A DNA stretch of 64,000 nucleotides from Nymphaea colorata (GCF_008831285.2 NC_045151.1:8261682-8325681); one strand, 5' to 3'. Counted from the first letter of the stretch, positions 22,914 to 34,939 are shown. Notes: generated by a model not told the origin, from the letters alone. Program-made: numbers and translations.

Positions 22914-25900
22914 ATGGGTGGGGAGGAGAAGCCGCTCAGGCAGATAGCGGAGGCGTTCAAGGGTCTCTCTACCATCATAGAATCCCAGAATCTCGATGTT
23001 GATGTTGATGTTGCCGCTTTCTCGCGTGCCTGCTCCCTCGTTTCCGTCCTCTTCGGGTTACTGGGATTCGCCTTCAAGTTCGCGGAGATGGATTACGTTG
23101 CCAAGGTAAAAAATATAAGAGGAGAATATTAGTATAATGAAACCATCTGGTGTTCTCCCAGTTTAGTGTTCGTTCCTTTTTCTCCATCATTTTCTCTTTT
23201 GGTGGTCATGGTGATCTTGACCTGATTGTGGAGTTTTCTCTAGATTCTATATGCATTTGTGATCTATTGTCGAGTTTTTGTTGTGACTGGAGGTTGCCCT
23301 CGCTCTGATAGGATATTTTAGTCGCTTTTTGTCTGTAAAATGAAGATGTTTTTTGTTATGTTCTCGCTTAAACCTTTCGTCTCAGACTGCAATATCAAGA
23401 ATAAGAAGTAAACACAACTGGTCCATGTGGTGGGGGTATCTTCTGGCGAAAGCTTTTAAACTTATTTGTAAGACCAAATTGGTTAAAAAGGAAAGAACAT
23501 GTAAATGAAATATTGTGATTATGTCTCGTTTGCTTGGAACTTTGGGAGATGGTGGAAACAGTATCGTGAAATTAGAACTTGGTCCTTCATTTCAATGTTT
23601 AGGGATAGTTTAAAGGGTGTGGTTCCTTGATTATCTTGCAGAGTGTTTAGCATACAGATAAGAATTTCCTTGCATTGGGATCCATGTTTATCCTTTGATC
23701 TTGTCGATATTTACTGATGCTTAGAGCATAAGAAATAAGTTAGTGTTTATAGCTAAGTTAAGATGGTTTGCTCGGTATGCGGAGCACATTCACAAATATC
23801 GCCCAATTTTTGAGAATATCACGATTTTAAGTAGATTTTCAGAAATAACTAGATGTTTCCAGAAATCGTTGATGGATATGTGATGCAAACAGTTTGTCTT
23901 CTCTAAAGTTTTCTCCTACTGCTTTTTTTTACATTTTATGATGCCATGGTTCTTCGCAGAAACCAATGTTTCAGCTATATCCTAACGGATTTGTGATTTT
24001 ATTTCAGGAAGTTTTATATTTTTGTTTATTTTCTCGTGATGGTCAGAGTTTTACACAAGAAGTTGTGGTTCACTTTTAACTAAACTATTCCTTGCAAGCC
24101 TTTTAGTACTATGCTGTTAAGCTTTCTTGTGATGAAACAGGGAAAAATTAATCTTCTAGTTTGGACATCACAGGTGAAACTGATATCGGTGTAATGTATG
24201 AAGAAAAGGTGTTGTACTGCTTGCTTATTGGAACATCAATTTTCTCAATCTACTGTAATCAGTTGTTCTAATTGAACATGTTGCAATTGGTCACCTACAT
24301 GATTGAATCAGTATCATTTTAGGTTGTAACACCATAATCATGCTCTGCCATGCTTTTCTGAATTTCCTATATCATGCATCTCTCTGCAATGCTGCTATGT
24401 GAAATGTAATGACTGGATGAATAGGTGGATGATCTACAGAAGGCTTCAAATTCAATTGACACATTAAAATCAATGTTAGATCAAGATGTTGAACAAAACA
24501 CTGTTACGAAACCTGGAAGCCATTCTCGCAACCTTCTTAGAGTGAAGCGCGGGCTCGACATGGTTAGGGTTCTATTTGAGCAAATTCTAGTTGCGGAGTA
24601 TGTCTCTACCACCTTATTTGTCTGCATCTTTCCTTGTTACTTGCTTTTTCAGAGAATGAATCATTTTTTTCATTAAGTGCTTTGGCAATCTGATAATTCT
24701 TTTATATCATTGTCAATTCTTTTATATCATTGTCCATTGCACAATGGCTAGTGAAACTAAATAGCAACCTGATCCCTCTAGCTTACTTGAAATTAAACCT
24801 AAACCTGAAAGAATGTGCACTGTATATAATGGTGAAAGCTTTTGTCAACTCATAAATCAGTTGGAAGCTTTTTCTTGTCATTGATCATTTAATTGAATTT
24901 GTGATGGACCTTCTAAATCAGAAAATGCATAATATTGCTTGTACTTTTGTATAGATGAGAGTGCGCATGTTGACCTGTTTTGGTGGCACATTTCTCAGAC
25001 CATCCAACCTATGACTATAAGGAAGGCCACAAGGGCCAAGTATTCGTCTGTACCTAAAATATCTGCCATCAATTTCTGATGCTTTTGCTCTCAGCAACCA
25101 AGATCATGTAAGAGTCATTAAATGAGGAATCTTGTGATGCTTCTAGTTACTCTATTCAATAATCAATCACATGCATTTGTTGCCTGTTTGCATGATTAGT
25201 AGGCCTATTGGAGATAACTTACAGCAGTCACTTTTCATCGACTAGTATTTTTTTACTTCAGCTCCATGCTTGTACCTTGTTCTTTTTCTCCCTCTCTCTC
25301 TAACTTGGTGATTATGGCAGTCAGATTTTAAGCATAGATATTGTACATTATCTTGTTATTGTTTATAATCTTCTTCTTTGTTCTTCTGTTATAATAATAG
25401 TTCGGCAGACAAAGGATATGAGATTTGGATACCTTGGTCCAAGAATAAATATATTATTGTATTCTAGCCTTCTAGGTTATGTAAATAAGAGGACATACTA
25501 GGTCATGCTACAGTCTCAAGTTTTTTATAGTTGAACTGTTAAAGGGGATCTCATATCAGGGAACTGAGATATTCCATTTGAGTGCATATCAAATTTGGTG
25601 GAGCCTAACTTGAATGGCATGCTGATTGTTCAAGGCACTTGAACATGCCTTGAGATTATTTCTCCGTTTGGTTATTGTGAGTAGATGAAGGAGTTCCATG
25701 TTCTAGTCAAAGTCTACTCACCTTACAATCTGATGATATCGAAGCACAGAAAAGACAAAAAACCAGCAGGGCTTATAAGATGATCGTCTTATTTATGACT
25801 GTTGTGTCTTGTTCATGACTTTATTAGGGGAAATTCCCTTAGAGATGCAGCTTCAGTAGCATATGCAAAAGTGTTTGCTCCGTACCATGGATGGGCTATC

Positions 25901-26638
25901 AGGAAGGCAGTTGCTGCTGGCATGTATACTCTCCCTACAAGGTCACAGCTCTTGATGAAGTTGAATGAAAGGGGTAAGTCTTTATGCAAACATTTGTATT
26001 CACAAGTTCGTTCATATTACATTATGTGTTTGCTTTTAAATGAACTATTCATGAACTTGTTCTTCAGGTTGGCATTCATGGCTTGTATGCCAATTTATCC
26101 TGGAAGCTAATGTTACATTTACATGCTTGAAAGGATCGGGAAACACCACACCAATTAACCTTATCAATAAATGGATTAGTCACGGATGACTTGAGATGTG
26201 ACCGTAATAGCTGCAGACTTTTTGCAAATATGTATTATGCTTTTGGCTTCAAGCACTAGCTTATTTGATAAAGAAAACAAAAAGTGAGGTGCTTGATGTA
26301 TGCTGGTTCGATTCACTTTACCACTCATTGCCTTTTACCTTTATGGCCTGAATTTGTCTGGACGTGCCATTCAAGCTTCAACGATGTATGCAATACATAC
26401 TGTTCCTTTACCATGATTAACATGGAAAGTCGGATGTGGATCAAATTCTGTTGTAATTTCATCTAGCTAGCATTCTGATACATTTCACTGACATATTGTT
26501 ATGTCCTAATGGATTGATTTGGTGTTTTCAGAGGATTCAGCTCGGATCCAGATGCAAAGTTATGTGACTTCATCGGCAGCAGTTATCAACTATGTTGACG
26601 GACTGTTTTTGTCTAGAGAAATAGGGATAGACTGGTGA
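22914..26638 (+). CDS. ACD11: ACD11-like ceramide-1-phosphate transfer protein (GLTP fold)
   Basis: Four exons, 22914-23105, 24425-24597, 25828-25973 and 26532-26638, join in frame at GT-AG introns to give 205 residues and a TGA stop; Arabidopsis ACD11 has 206. The start MGGEEKPLRQIAEAF is the only ATG that leads into the family N-terminus. The whole protein is one GLTP domain. The head-group binding residues known for ACD11 fall at matching positions: Asp60 and Lys64 (MDYVAK), Arg99 and Arg103 (SRNLLR), and His142 (APYHGWAIRKAVAAGMYTLP). It ends VINYVDGLFLSREIGIDW. The protein is soluble, with no signal peptide, and is expected to carry ceramide-1-phosphate between membranes, limiting programmed cell death. 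No damage is seen, so it is probably functional. Confidence 0.95.
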
Positions 26639-27689
26639 CTTCCCACCCAACTTCATTTCAAAATGTAATTTAATTATCTGTAGGCGTGGAAACCCACACA
26701 TGCTTATTATCCTGACAGCACGAGTGTAATATATACATGCTCCTCATCATGACAGTATGAATCTGTGCAGCTTTCTGGTTTCTGCCACATTTGCTTCCAG
26801 TATCTGGCTTGTGTGTGTTTTTTGGGGTTGTGGAGCATTGTACGTCAGGCCTTCCTAGAGCAAATGACCAAAATCTAATATAATAATAATAAAGTAATGA
26901 CAATAATAATAATAACACCACCAAAGATGAGTACCAGATGTGAGCTAATTTCAATCTTCTATCAACTTGACTGGATGATTCACAACATGAACACATTAAA
27001 GTAACTATTTTAAAAGGTTAGATAACTGTTAGTGTTTTGAGTTCAACTTTCTTTTTAGAGCATCTGTGATGGTTTATGGCATAGCAACAATTCATGGTAT
27101 TTTTAACAGTCACTTAGGTTATTTATGAGGGTCGTATGATCCATCATGATGGACGGTTGAGAAAAAATGATGAGAAAAAAATGGGAAATAATACTTGATG
27201 TGGTTATTTCAGATCTGTGATCAGATGGCCCAGATCAGGCAAAAAATTTGATTCACAGGTAGAAAGAGGGAAAATGACGTTTCTCATTTTCATTTTTGTC
27301 CCTGCACTCTTCTCTCTTCTCCCCACTCCCTCTCCTCTTGTGAGCTCGGCCGGTACCTCCTCCCTCTTTTCCCCTTTGTCTCTCAATCCACGCTCACAGC
27401 ATCCCCCTTCCTTCTCCCCTTCTTTACTCTTGGTTGACTACTCTTCCCCTCCATCCCCTCCTCCCTCACTCGTTCCCCCTTCTTTCCCCTTCCCTTTCTT
27501 CCCTTGTGTCCAACCTCGATTCCCCTTCCCTCTCTTCCCCTCTGTTTCCTCCCCAACTTTGCCCCCTACCATTGTTTCTTCCCTTGTAAGCCCCTACACA
27601 CATCCTAAAGCCTGTGTGCATAGTGGGAGCATCGTTCAACTGGAGCTGCAGAAGACCGATCAGTTTCCATTCTCAGGTAAACCACAAAT
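26639..27689. other. ACD11 3' flank and a CT-rich stretch; no further gene
   Basis: Positions 26639-26950 probably include the 3' UTR. An AATAAT run lies near 26880-26912. From 27300 to 27580 the plus strand is strongly CT-rich, giving a Pro/Ser/Leu-rich ORF (27217-27693) that looks like low complexity. This stretch precedes the block shared with 41 kb and may be the promoter or leader of a second FAR1-like relic. Confidence 0.45.
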
Positions 27690-27950
27690 TTGAGATTTTT
27701 GCTCCCTCCTATTTTTTCTTTTAGTTTGTCTTTTATTCAAAACTAATGAATCCGTGCTGTCATCTTCTTGCATTTTTTTATTTTATGCACTTTGATTCTC
27801 TTTACCAAGCAGCTAAGAACAATAGGTCTCATGATGAACTCGGGTTGTCTTTAACTTGTTTTACATGTTTTACTGAGTTGTAAAGTATAGGGTGCCTTTA
27901 GGTTATCCCGTTGTGTTGCTTTTCTGTGCCATTTGACGGGCACCTTTACT
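27690..27950 (+). repeat. Block shared (inverted) with 40935-41160
   Basis: Strings such as CTTTTATTCAAAACTAATGAA, GCACTTTGATTCTCTTTACC, AGCTAAGAA, ATGTTTTACTGAGTT and TAAAGTATAG occur in the same order here and on the minus strand at 41160-40935. At 41 kb the block lies about 0.8-1 kb upstream of the FAR1-like ATG. It follows a possible 5' splice site (CTCAG then GTAAAC at 27676). A short reading at 28406-28495 begins with a Cys/Asn/Ser stretch loosely like the FAR1-like N-terminus. Confidence 0.65.
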
Positions 27951-28566
27951 TTTCGTTGCGCAAATGAAATTTTGATGTGTTGCTGGTTTTGCGTTATTGT
28001 TAGTTTGTGCATATCACTAAAGCAGCTTTAGACCCATGATTGGATTCATATCATAATAACTTGGAGAAAGATGAGAAAAATAGCAGATGTAAGGAGGAGT
28101 TGTGGGTCTATGATGTATTCAGTATGGAGCAGGAGAATAAGATGTATTTGTACTAACACTGTATGTGGTTGCTAGAGTCTATGTGATCTTAACTAAAACA
28201 TCGCTTGATCCACTATATAGTATATATTAATGATATTGCTGCTAAAGGTTGATAACACCTAGTACTTGGTAGGTCCCTATTACTTGGTTTTCAGTTTTCA
28301 CTGAATATTTTCCCTTGGATTCATTATAATTGATGTTCTTGTTAGGAAATAACTAGTATTTTTCATACATTAACCATATTGAAAGGGAGTTTCTTGAAGA
28401 TATTATGTTGGATTCAAAGTGCAATTCATCAATTGCTCATAATGCTGCTCAGCGGACAGAATTTGATCATTTAGAAAAAATCCTTGATATCTAAACTTCT
28501 TCATGACATCTAATTCATTACTCATTTTCTAGTTAAATTTTCACCAGGGTACTTTTCTAAAATTAG

Positions 28567-28647
28567 ATGAAGCGAGTCAAGGGTGTGGAGATCACCATTC
28601 CAATAGTATATGGGATAATCTCCTTTTGGCTTGGGAAAAAGGCAAGC
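28567..28647 (+). pseudogene. YEATS-domain (YAF9/GAS41-type) exon fragment
   Basis: After an acceptor-like TTTTCTAAAATTAG the plus strand reads MKRVKGVEITIPIVYGIISF then WLGKKAS, the first part of a plant YAF9-type YEATS domain (GVEI.IPIVYG...FWLGKKA). It ends at AAAAAGGCAAGC, where a donor would be a non-standard GC. The rest of the domain (HKWTVYVRGATNED in relatives) is absent downstream. YAF9 proteins read acylated histones in the SWR1 and NuA4 complexes. One exon without neighbours points to a captured or relic fragment. Confidence 0.7.
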
Positions 28648-28837
28648 ATGTGCATATAAAAAACTTGGTTGTTCAGTAAAGTTCAATTCAAGTATCTCAT
28701 AATCTTTTTTTTATTATATAAGAGATGCAAATGCATTTTCTTTTTTATCCTCTTCAAGTAAGGTTGTCATAGGTTAAATGTTGTTATTAGTATACCATTG
28801 TAGGTTTTTTCATTACCAAACACAACGAGCTCTTCAT

Positions 28838-28871
28838 ATACAACTCTCTCTCTCTCTCTTTCTCTCTCTCA
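28838..28871. repeat. CT microsatellite
   Basis: A run of CT dinucleotides with one TTTC interruption. Confidence 0.85.
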
Positions 28872-29230
28872 TGATTCTTTTCATTGATTTGAATGGTAGG
28901 TGTAATGGCAAGCAACTCCGGTTATTGGGGCCATCGGTGTAACTGTGGATCCATTTCACTGATATGTACAGTAAAATATGTACAAATGCAGGGAGAATTT
29001 TTTTACGAGTGAGAAAATTATGCAAGTAATATTGTTATTCTTATTAAAATGTATGAATGTGTTGCTCATTACTGTTGACTGGTTTGTTTCTCTCATACGG
29101 AACAACAAAGTTTTGTCATTTTCTTCAATGGCATTGTAAAATTGATGGTTTCTCAACAAATTGAGGATGCGTGAAAAAAATTGTGTACGTGTTGGTGAAG
29201 TTACCTATGCGTGAAGCCATGATGAAGAGA

Positions 29231-29238
29231 TAATTGAG
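29231..29238 (+). repeat. MITE target-site duplication, left copy
   Basis: TAATTGAG, repeated exactly at 29697-29704. Confidence 0.9.
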
Positions 29239-29696
29239 TAGGCCTGGGCGCTCGCTCCCCTCCCTCTCTCTTCCCGTCTCCCTCTCCCTCTCTGCTCCCT
29301 CTCCCTTTTCCCTCTCCCTCCCTCCCTGTCTGCTCCCTCTCCCTTTTCCCTCTTCCTCTCCGCCTCTGTCCCCCACTCGCTCCCCTCCCTCTCCGTCCCC
29401 CTCTCTGCTCCCTCTCCCTTCCCGTCTCCCTATCCTTCTCCCTCTCCCTGTCCGCTCCTCCTCTCCCTGTCCGCTCCCCCTCTCCCTTCCCGTCTTGTCT
29501 CCCTCTTCGCGACGGGCCGGGCCGGGCCGGGCCTGACTTTTGGTGGCCAGGCCCGGTCGCTGGCCCGGCCAGGCCTGGTAGCCGGCCCGGCCCGGCCCGA
29601 CAATATTATTGGGCCGGGCCTGGGCTTCAGGCCCGATGGGCTGACCCGAGCCGGGTCTTAGCGGGCGGGGCCGGCCCGGCCCGATGCCCACCCCTA
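29239..29696. mobile_element. hAT-type MITE (458 bp)
   Basis: It starts TAGGCCTGGGCGC and ends GATGCCCACCCCTA, giving inverted ends close to TAGGGGTGGGC, with an exact 8-bp duplication. The left half is a CT-rich run (CCCTCTCCCT variants) and the right half is built of GGGCCGGGCC strings. Long ORFs on both strands are composition artefacts. Confidence 0.88.
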
Positions 29697-29704
29697 TAAT
29701 TGAG
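29697..29704 (+). repeat. MITE target-site duplication, right copy
   Basis: TAATTGAG, identical to 29231-29238. Confidence 0.9.
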
Positions 29705-29897
29705 CGCAACAGTCATTTAAATATTTTATATATCAATGTAAATATGAACATATGAGTTTACTTTTATGTTTAACAAGGACATGTAACTTAATTTGAACAT
29801 TGTATGCAACAATGATGGTAATGCCGGTGGAATGAATGGGTTGTAGTTCTAAAGGTGCTAGTTCTGGACAAGCATGCATCAGCAGAAGCCACACACC

Positions 29898-29945
29898 CAT
29901 CTTTGAAAGTTTCTTGTAGGACATCTTTGAAAGTTTCTTGTAGGA
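29898..29945 (+). repeat. 24-bp tandem duplication
   Basis: ACATCTTTGAAAGTTTCTTG followed by TAGG is repeated twice in a row (first copy with a C/A difference at its start). Confidence 0.85.
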
Positions 29946-31015
29946 AGGATTTCGTTATGGATTGCTTTGTTTTTTGATCTTTTGAAGGTGTGGCTTAAAA
30001 ATATGTATTTTTTGCATTGGATTAGACTATATATGCTTGACTAAGTTTAAAGGATTCTAAAATAAAAGAAGTGGGGCTGTCGTGCAAATCTTTGGTAAGC
30101 CTTGCTATTTGTAAATTTTCGGCTTTAAGCTCCCCACAATAAAGAAATTCAAATAAAGCAACTGCTTCCAAATGAATATGAAGACCTTTCAAGGTGGCTA
30201 TGAGTCTTCAGGGAGCTCCACTTCCGATGAAATGAAGATAAAAGAACATCTGAAATGCTAAACTACTTACATGGCCCTAAAAAGCGCAAACATGCATAAG
30301 CTCTTCATCACTTAATTTATCAATCTTTTCTACCCTTTACAAAACGTTTAGGCACCCATAATTCTGTTTTCGTCAACCTTACAATAGATGATCGCATTCG
30401 ATTATAAACTCTTATTGGTATGAACCAATAGCATAAAAGAGGAAAATACTCAAAGAAAGCCAACAACTCATGTTGGAATAGTAATGGAATAGTTTAAAAT
30501 TGACTTAGTACAATAGTTTTACAACCCCATGATGCAAAGGATACTCGATAGACACCCTTCTCTCACGTTCTTCACATTCTTCAGGCCCCGCACTGACAAG
30601 GAAACAAAGACCAACCACCATTGGCATGTTAAAAGCTCGATAACAGCAAATGGTTAAAGCAACTATTTGCATGTCAAACTTACTAACTTACGAAGATCAT
30701 TGCATGCACATGGTGATCTGAAGCCATTTATGTAAATATTATAGTTTTCTTTGAGCAAAAAGGTGAAGAAATAAGCAGCACTGAACACATTGCAACATTA
30801 AAAATTAATTGGCAAGCACAAGTGTAAGCTAGATAATATATGAGTATGTTTGACTGCATCACCTATTACGCACAAAAGCATGTAGATCAAAACCATTGAC
30901 CCTTCCACATGAAAAGACAACTTTCCATACAAGAACACATTTACTAAAGTGCAAAAAAGTGATGCTAATATCATTTAGTAACATATTTCATTTTCAACAT
31001 CATTACATGTGTTCT
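29946..31015. other. No gene identified (possible 3' flank of the FAR1-like pseudogene)
   Basis: AT-rich sequence without an ORF or repeat I can name. It lies downstream of the minus-strand FAR1-like relic. Confidence 0.45.
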
Positions 31016-31019
31016 TGCG

Positions 31020-33095
31020 AACTGCAGATTTCAACTTTGGACAATTCCTTTTATCATGACTTCTACATGAATGACACATTTGTCATTTTGCAATCTCCCT
31101 ATCAGTTGAAGTAGTCGTAATCACTTGCATACAGTATATAAATGTGAAGTATAGAATTTTACCTTGATTTCATGCTCGAAGGACATGTATGACAGTCATA
31201 TCGAGTTTGATTGCAAGCTGGGCAACGTTTGTGTAACTTACTTTTATGGATGCCCAATTGAAATTTGCATAGAACTTCCATTTGCATGTGCTTGACCAGG
31301 AACTTGCATTATATTCACACTTTCATGTTCACTTTGAGCAAACATGGCATTAACACGAACCTCCTCGCATTCATCATTAACTTCTTTAACTTCATTGTAA
31401 ACTTAGTCTATACAATTAATTTCTATATTTTGTAGGTGTGCAAACAGTTTATCCAATATGTCCAACGCTTCCTCATAACATTTATCACATGACAATGCCT
31501 TTATAATGAACCTATTTGCCTTCGAATGAAGGATATTTTTCTTCATCATTGAGGATGGCTTTGCATCTGTTAATGCATGAGTAGATGCCCTCTTCACTCT
31601 CTTATTTGCATATCTCGTCCATCTTTTAAGCATATAAGTAGGTGGTAGTTTGTATATCTTCTTTACGATAAGTACTGTAAGCATATAGCGGCATGTAGCA
31701 CCCACAAATTACCATAGCTTGCATCGACAAATGGTGATGGCTTATTGGATTATAAGAAATTTTGTAATTCCTTATCGATTGGGTCTCTTCCATCTATATA
31801 CTTACATTCCATCACTTGGGTAATGTTATATACTTCAACCTTGCCATCAAGTTAGTTAAGTGAAACAGTGCAATAGACATTTTCTTTGAACTCTTCTTGA
31901 AAGTGCTTCTAATATGGTTAATGTTGAACTTGGTAAAATAAACGGTTGAATAATTGAAAAATTAAATCATTCTAGCTTGAAAGTATCTCACAAATAAAGT
32001 TATATAGGATGTCGTGTTTTTGTAGGGATGGTCTCATTGTTCATTTTGAAATCCAACCCTTTTTCATGGTAGTGGTGTCTACCAATGGCCCTCATTATAA
32101 CTTATAACAATTCTGTCTAAGCTGTATGTTGATTCACTCAATTCTTAAAGTTGTTATTCATGCTTTCACTTTGTTGGGTCATAGACATTCCTACCATGAA
32201 AACATCACTTGAATATGGTTTAGCTAATGCACCTCTATCCTTCCATAAGCTCATAGCCCATTCTACACTTTTGAACTTAGGATATAAGCGGATAATTTCA
32301 TTCCATCTATTTTCAAATTCTTTAATTGATTCTGACCTCATAAACTATGCATCTCATAGTGGTTTGAAGTGATGATTCTATTTATATAAGTCACCTATAT
32401 GTGTTGGCACTTTTTGAAATATATGCTAGTTGCAACATCTATGCACAGCAATTGGAAACATTTCCTTCACTGTATCCCTCATTGCAAGATCTTGAGTGAT
32501 CAAAATTGAAATAGGTTTATCACACATTGCATTGCATGTCATGTCACCACTGTTGAAAGAGCCACATGAATGTTTTTGTTTTCTCATCAACTAGCAAAAA
32601 AAATTAGGATTTTCAATCATTTTCTCAAAATAATTTTACATAGTTTGAAAATCTATACCAAGATAAGTATTTGTCATTTTACTTAGATGACCATACAACT
32701 AATTTGGTGAATTCCATGTGTTCCAAGCCCTTAGCCTCATATGCAAGCACATCTATAACATTTGGTGTCCTCACCGCACATTCAATAATTGTATTTATAA
32801 ATTTTTTCTAAAGAGTGTTCACCTTTTTTGATGACTTGTGGAAGTTCATCTTTGATAGTGAGTGCAAATAATGATTGTGTGCATAATGAATGGTGTGCAC
32901 ACTATTGTTTTTTTTTCTTTCTTGTACAAATTCGACAGCGTTCATGTCTTGCATCCACATTCATATTCCATTGTTATGTTCAACATCTTTCTTTTGTAAC
33001 CTTATCTCTTGCAAGTAAATTGCTTTCAATAAAAAACACCACCTTTTCTTTTACTCTCATGTATATGTGTATCAAAACCTCATCACTTCACCTAC
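31020..33095 (-). pseudogene. FAR1-like/MULE transposase-derived gene, main part
   Basis: On the minus strand, from 33095 leftward, the blocks are those of FAR1-RELATED SEQUENCE proteins and MULE transposases. The end of the FAR1 DNA-binding domain is first (WNMNVDARHERCRICTRKK, then VHTIHYAHNHYLHSLSKMNF). Then comes the transposase core, with KMIENPNFFLLVDEK, PISILITQDLAMRDTVKEMF and HIFQKVPTHI around 32.4-32.65 kb. The open stretch 32138-32341 follows (FENRWNEIIRLYPKF, VFMVGMSMTQQSESMNN). A SWIM-like region is near 31.6 kb (CRYMLTVLIVKKIYKLPPTY, MLKRWTRYANKR). Two zinc-knuckle relics end it (CPACNQTRYDCHTCP near 31.2 kb; CHSCRSHDKRNCP near 31.05 kb). Several stops and frameshifts show it is dead. 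Confidence 0.82.
33091..33095 (+). repeat. Target-site duplication of the CRM element, left copy
   Basis: CCTAC abuts the LTR start TGATG; the right copy is CTTAC at 39829-39833, one mismatch in five. Confidence 0.75.
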
Positions 33096-33567
33096 TGATG
33101 TAATGTAACTTGCAAACAGACAATGTATGCCAAGACGATCAAACCTTTCTAAAACTAACATACTTACATAAGAAAACAAAAAGGGGAGGATGAAACAACA
33201 TAAAAAAGTAACTTTTTACTTCATTCGACTTCAAGTAAGTACAAAATGAACGTCGCCCATTTATATGGACAAGAGTGTAGAAACGGGTCGAATCCTAAAT
33301 AAGTATTCTGGATCCGAATGGATCAGCAAAGATACAAATGAACATACTTACAAAATGGATCTCAAACAAAATATGTAAACCAAAATTACAATTCAACCTT
33401 TGGTGCGCCTCGAGTATCTACGTAGGGGCACCTCCTCTCGACTATGCTTCAGGTCCACAGGGGATTTCACAGCTGAAGACTTATGATATGCACCGATGCC
33501 CAAAGGTGGAATCTGAGGTGGGGAATTAGACTCAGGAGAGTGACGTGTCTGGTCTTGCTCTGCATCA
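33096..33567 (-). repeat. 3' LTR of the CRM element (472 bp)
   Basis: In plus coordinates it starts TGATGTAATG and ends GCTCTGCATCA, so the ends are inverted (TGATG...CATCA). The sense strand has a TATA-like CCATATAAATGG near 33255-33270. It matches 39372-39828 with scattered substitutions and small indels. It also encodes the last part of the polyprotein (stop at 33393). Confidence 0.88.
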
Positions 33568-34440
33568 TTCTCCCCTGGTTGGAGAGAAGTCGTCTCCGAT
33601 GAATCATTGTCACCAGAGTAGGGAAACAAATCAGAAACATTGAAGTCGACGAAATTTGCCAATCCTCAGGAAGCTCAAGCATATAAGCATTTATTCCTAG
33701 ACGACGACTAATACGAAAAGGGCCATATTTCCTAGGACTTAACTTGCTATAGGTACTAACAGGACATCGTTTAGGTCGCAGGTAAACCCAAACTTGTTGA
33801 CCTACCTCAAAGTTGATATCTGGATGACCCTGATCAACAAGGGACTCATAGGTTTCATAGCTCTGCTAGAGCTTCAGTTTGACTTGACTATGAACATCAT
33901 GCATATACTCAATAGCATCAAGTGTCACCAAAGCATGTTCTCCAGCACCAGGTACTGGGGACAAGTCAACAACATGGTTTGGGAACCAATCATATTCCAC
34001 TTGAAAAGGAATCTTCTCAGTGGAATGATTGACTAAGTTATTATATGCAAACTCAGCTTATGGTAGCACTAAGTCCTAAGTTTTTGTATTCTCTCCTACG
34101 AGATACCTAAGCAAGTTTTCTAAAATTCTATTGACTACCTCGGTTTGGCCATCAATCTAAGGGTGGTAAGTACTACTAAACTGAAGTTTAGTATCTAGTA
34201 GAGTCCATAACGAACGCCAGAAATGAATTAAGAACCTCGTGTCTCGATCTGATTGAACGAGAAAGTCCATGAAATCATGCTACATCTTTGAAATAGTAAG
34301 AGGCCACCAAGAACACATCTGTCGTCCGCTTGCAGGGAATGAAAACTGCCATTTTTGAAAATCTGTCTACGACCACCATGATTGAATCTACTTTACGGAT
34401 GGTCTTGGGAAGTCCAACAATGAAATCCATAGAAACATGC
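33393..34440 (-). pseudogene. CRM element integrase core and C-terminal tail
   Basis: The minus strand shows [16 protein letters not shown], the start of the integrase catalytic core, near 34340-34390. The rest of the core is cut by stops. An open stretch at 33393-33662 gives the tail: FVDFNVSDLFPYSGDNDSS, LQPGENDAEQDQ and a basic end RRYSRRTKG. Codons for GENDAEQ run across the polypurine tract and LTR border at 33567. In CRM elements this tail carries the targeting motif. Confidence 0.75.
33568..33578 (-). other. Polypurine tract of the CRM element
   Basis: The minus strand reads CCAGGGGAGAA directly before the LTR start TGATGCAGAG. This is where plus-strand DNA synthesis would begin. Confidence 0.8.
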
Positions 34441-34442
34441 TC

Positions 34443-34829
34443 CTAAGGCCTGTCCGAAATAGGTAGAGGAGTATAAAAGCCACTATTTTGACTATGCCTC
34501 TTTGCAATTTGGCAAGTACGACAACATTGAAAAAATTTAACAACATCCTTCCTCATCTTAGGCCAATAGTAGCATTCATCCATCAAGAAATATGTCTTGT
34601 CCTGCCCAAAATGTCCCGACATTCTATCACCATGGAGCTCTGCAATAAGTTTTAATCGTAATGAGTACTGAGGGATACACAACTTATTTCCATGAAACAA
34701 GTAGCCATCGTGAATGGAAAATTTGGAGTCCAACAGTTGAGAAGTGGTAGAGCACTCTGCCCAAATGTGGCCGAAGTCCGGGTTAGTATGATACAAATCC
34801 TTACAACTTTGAAATCCAACTACCTTCAC
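34443..34829 (-). pseudogene. CRM element integrase zinc-binding domain
   Basis: An open stretch with the linker LDSKFSIHDGYLFHGNKLCI and the HHCC zinc site: HGDRMSGHFGQDKT supplies the histidines and CRTCQIAKRHSQNSG the cysteines, ending with YTPLPISDRP. It follows the RNase H end by a short broken interval. Confidence 0.85.
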
Positions 34830-34939
34830 AAACGAACATCAGGAGGTTGTTCTTTCTACGGAGGGCATTTGCAACTCTGTTGAACTTTCCTGATTGATGA
34901 CAAATTGAGAATGTGTATTCTTGCAAGAAGTTGACCCAC

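Noticed and set aside
27217-27693. 158-codon Pro/Ser/Leu/Phe-rich ORF with a hydrophobic start like a signal peptide
   Set aside because: It reads through a CT-rich run; codon content follows base composition. More likely a leader or promoter stretch.
29125-29709. 194-codon Gly/Arg/Glu-rich ORF and its complement
   Set aside because: It spans a MITE with defined ends and target duplication; it is not a gene.
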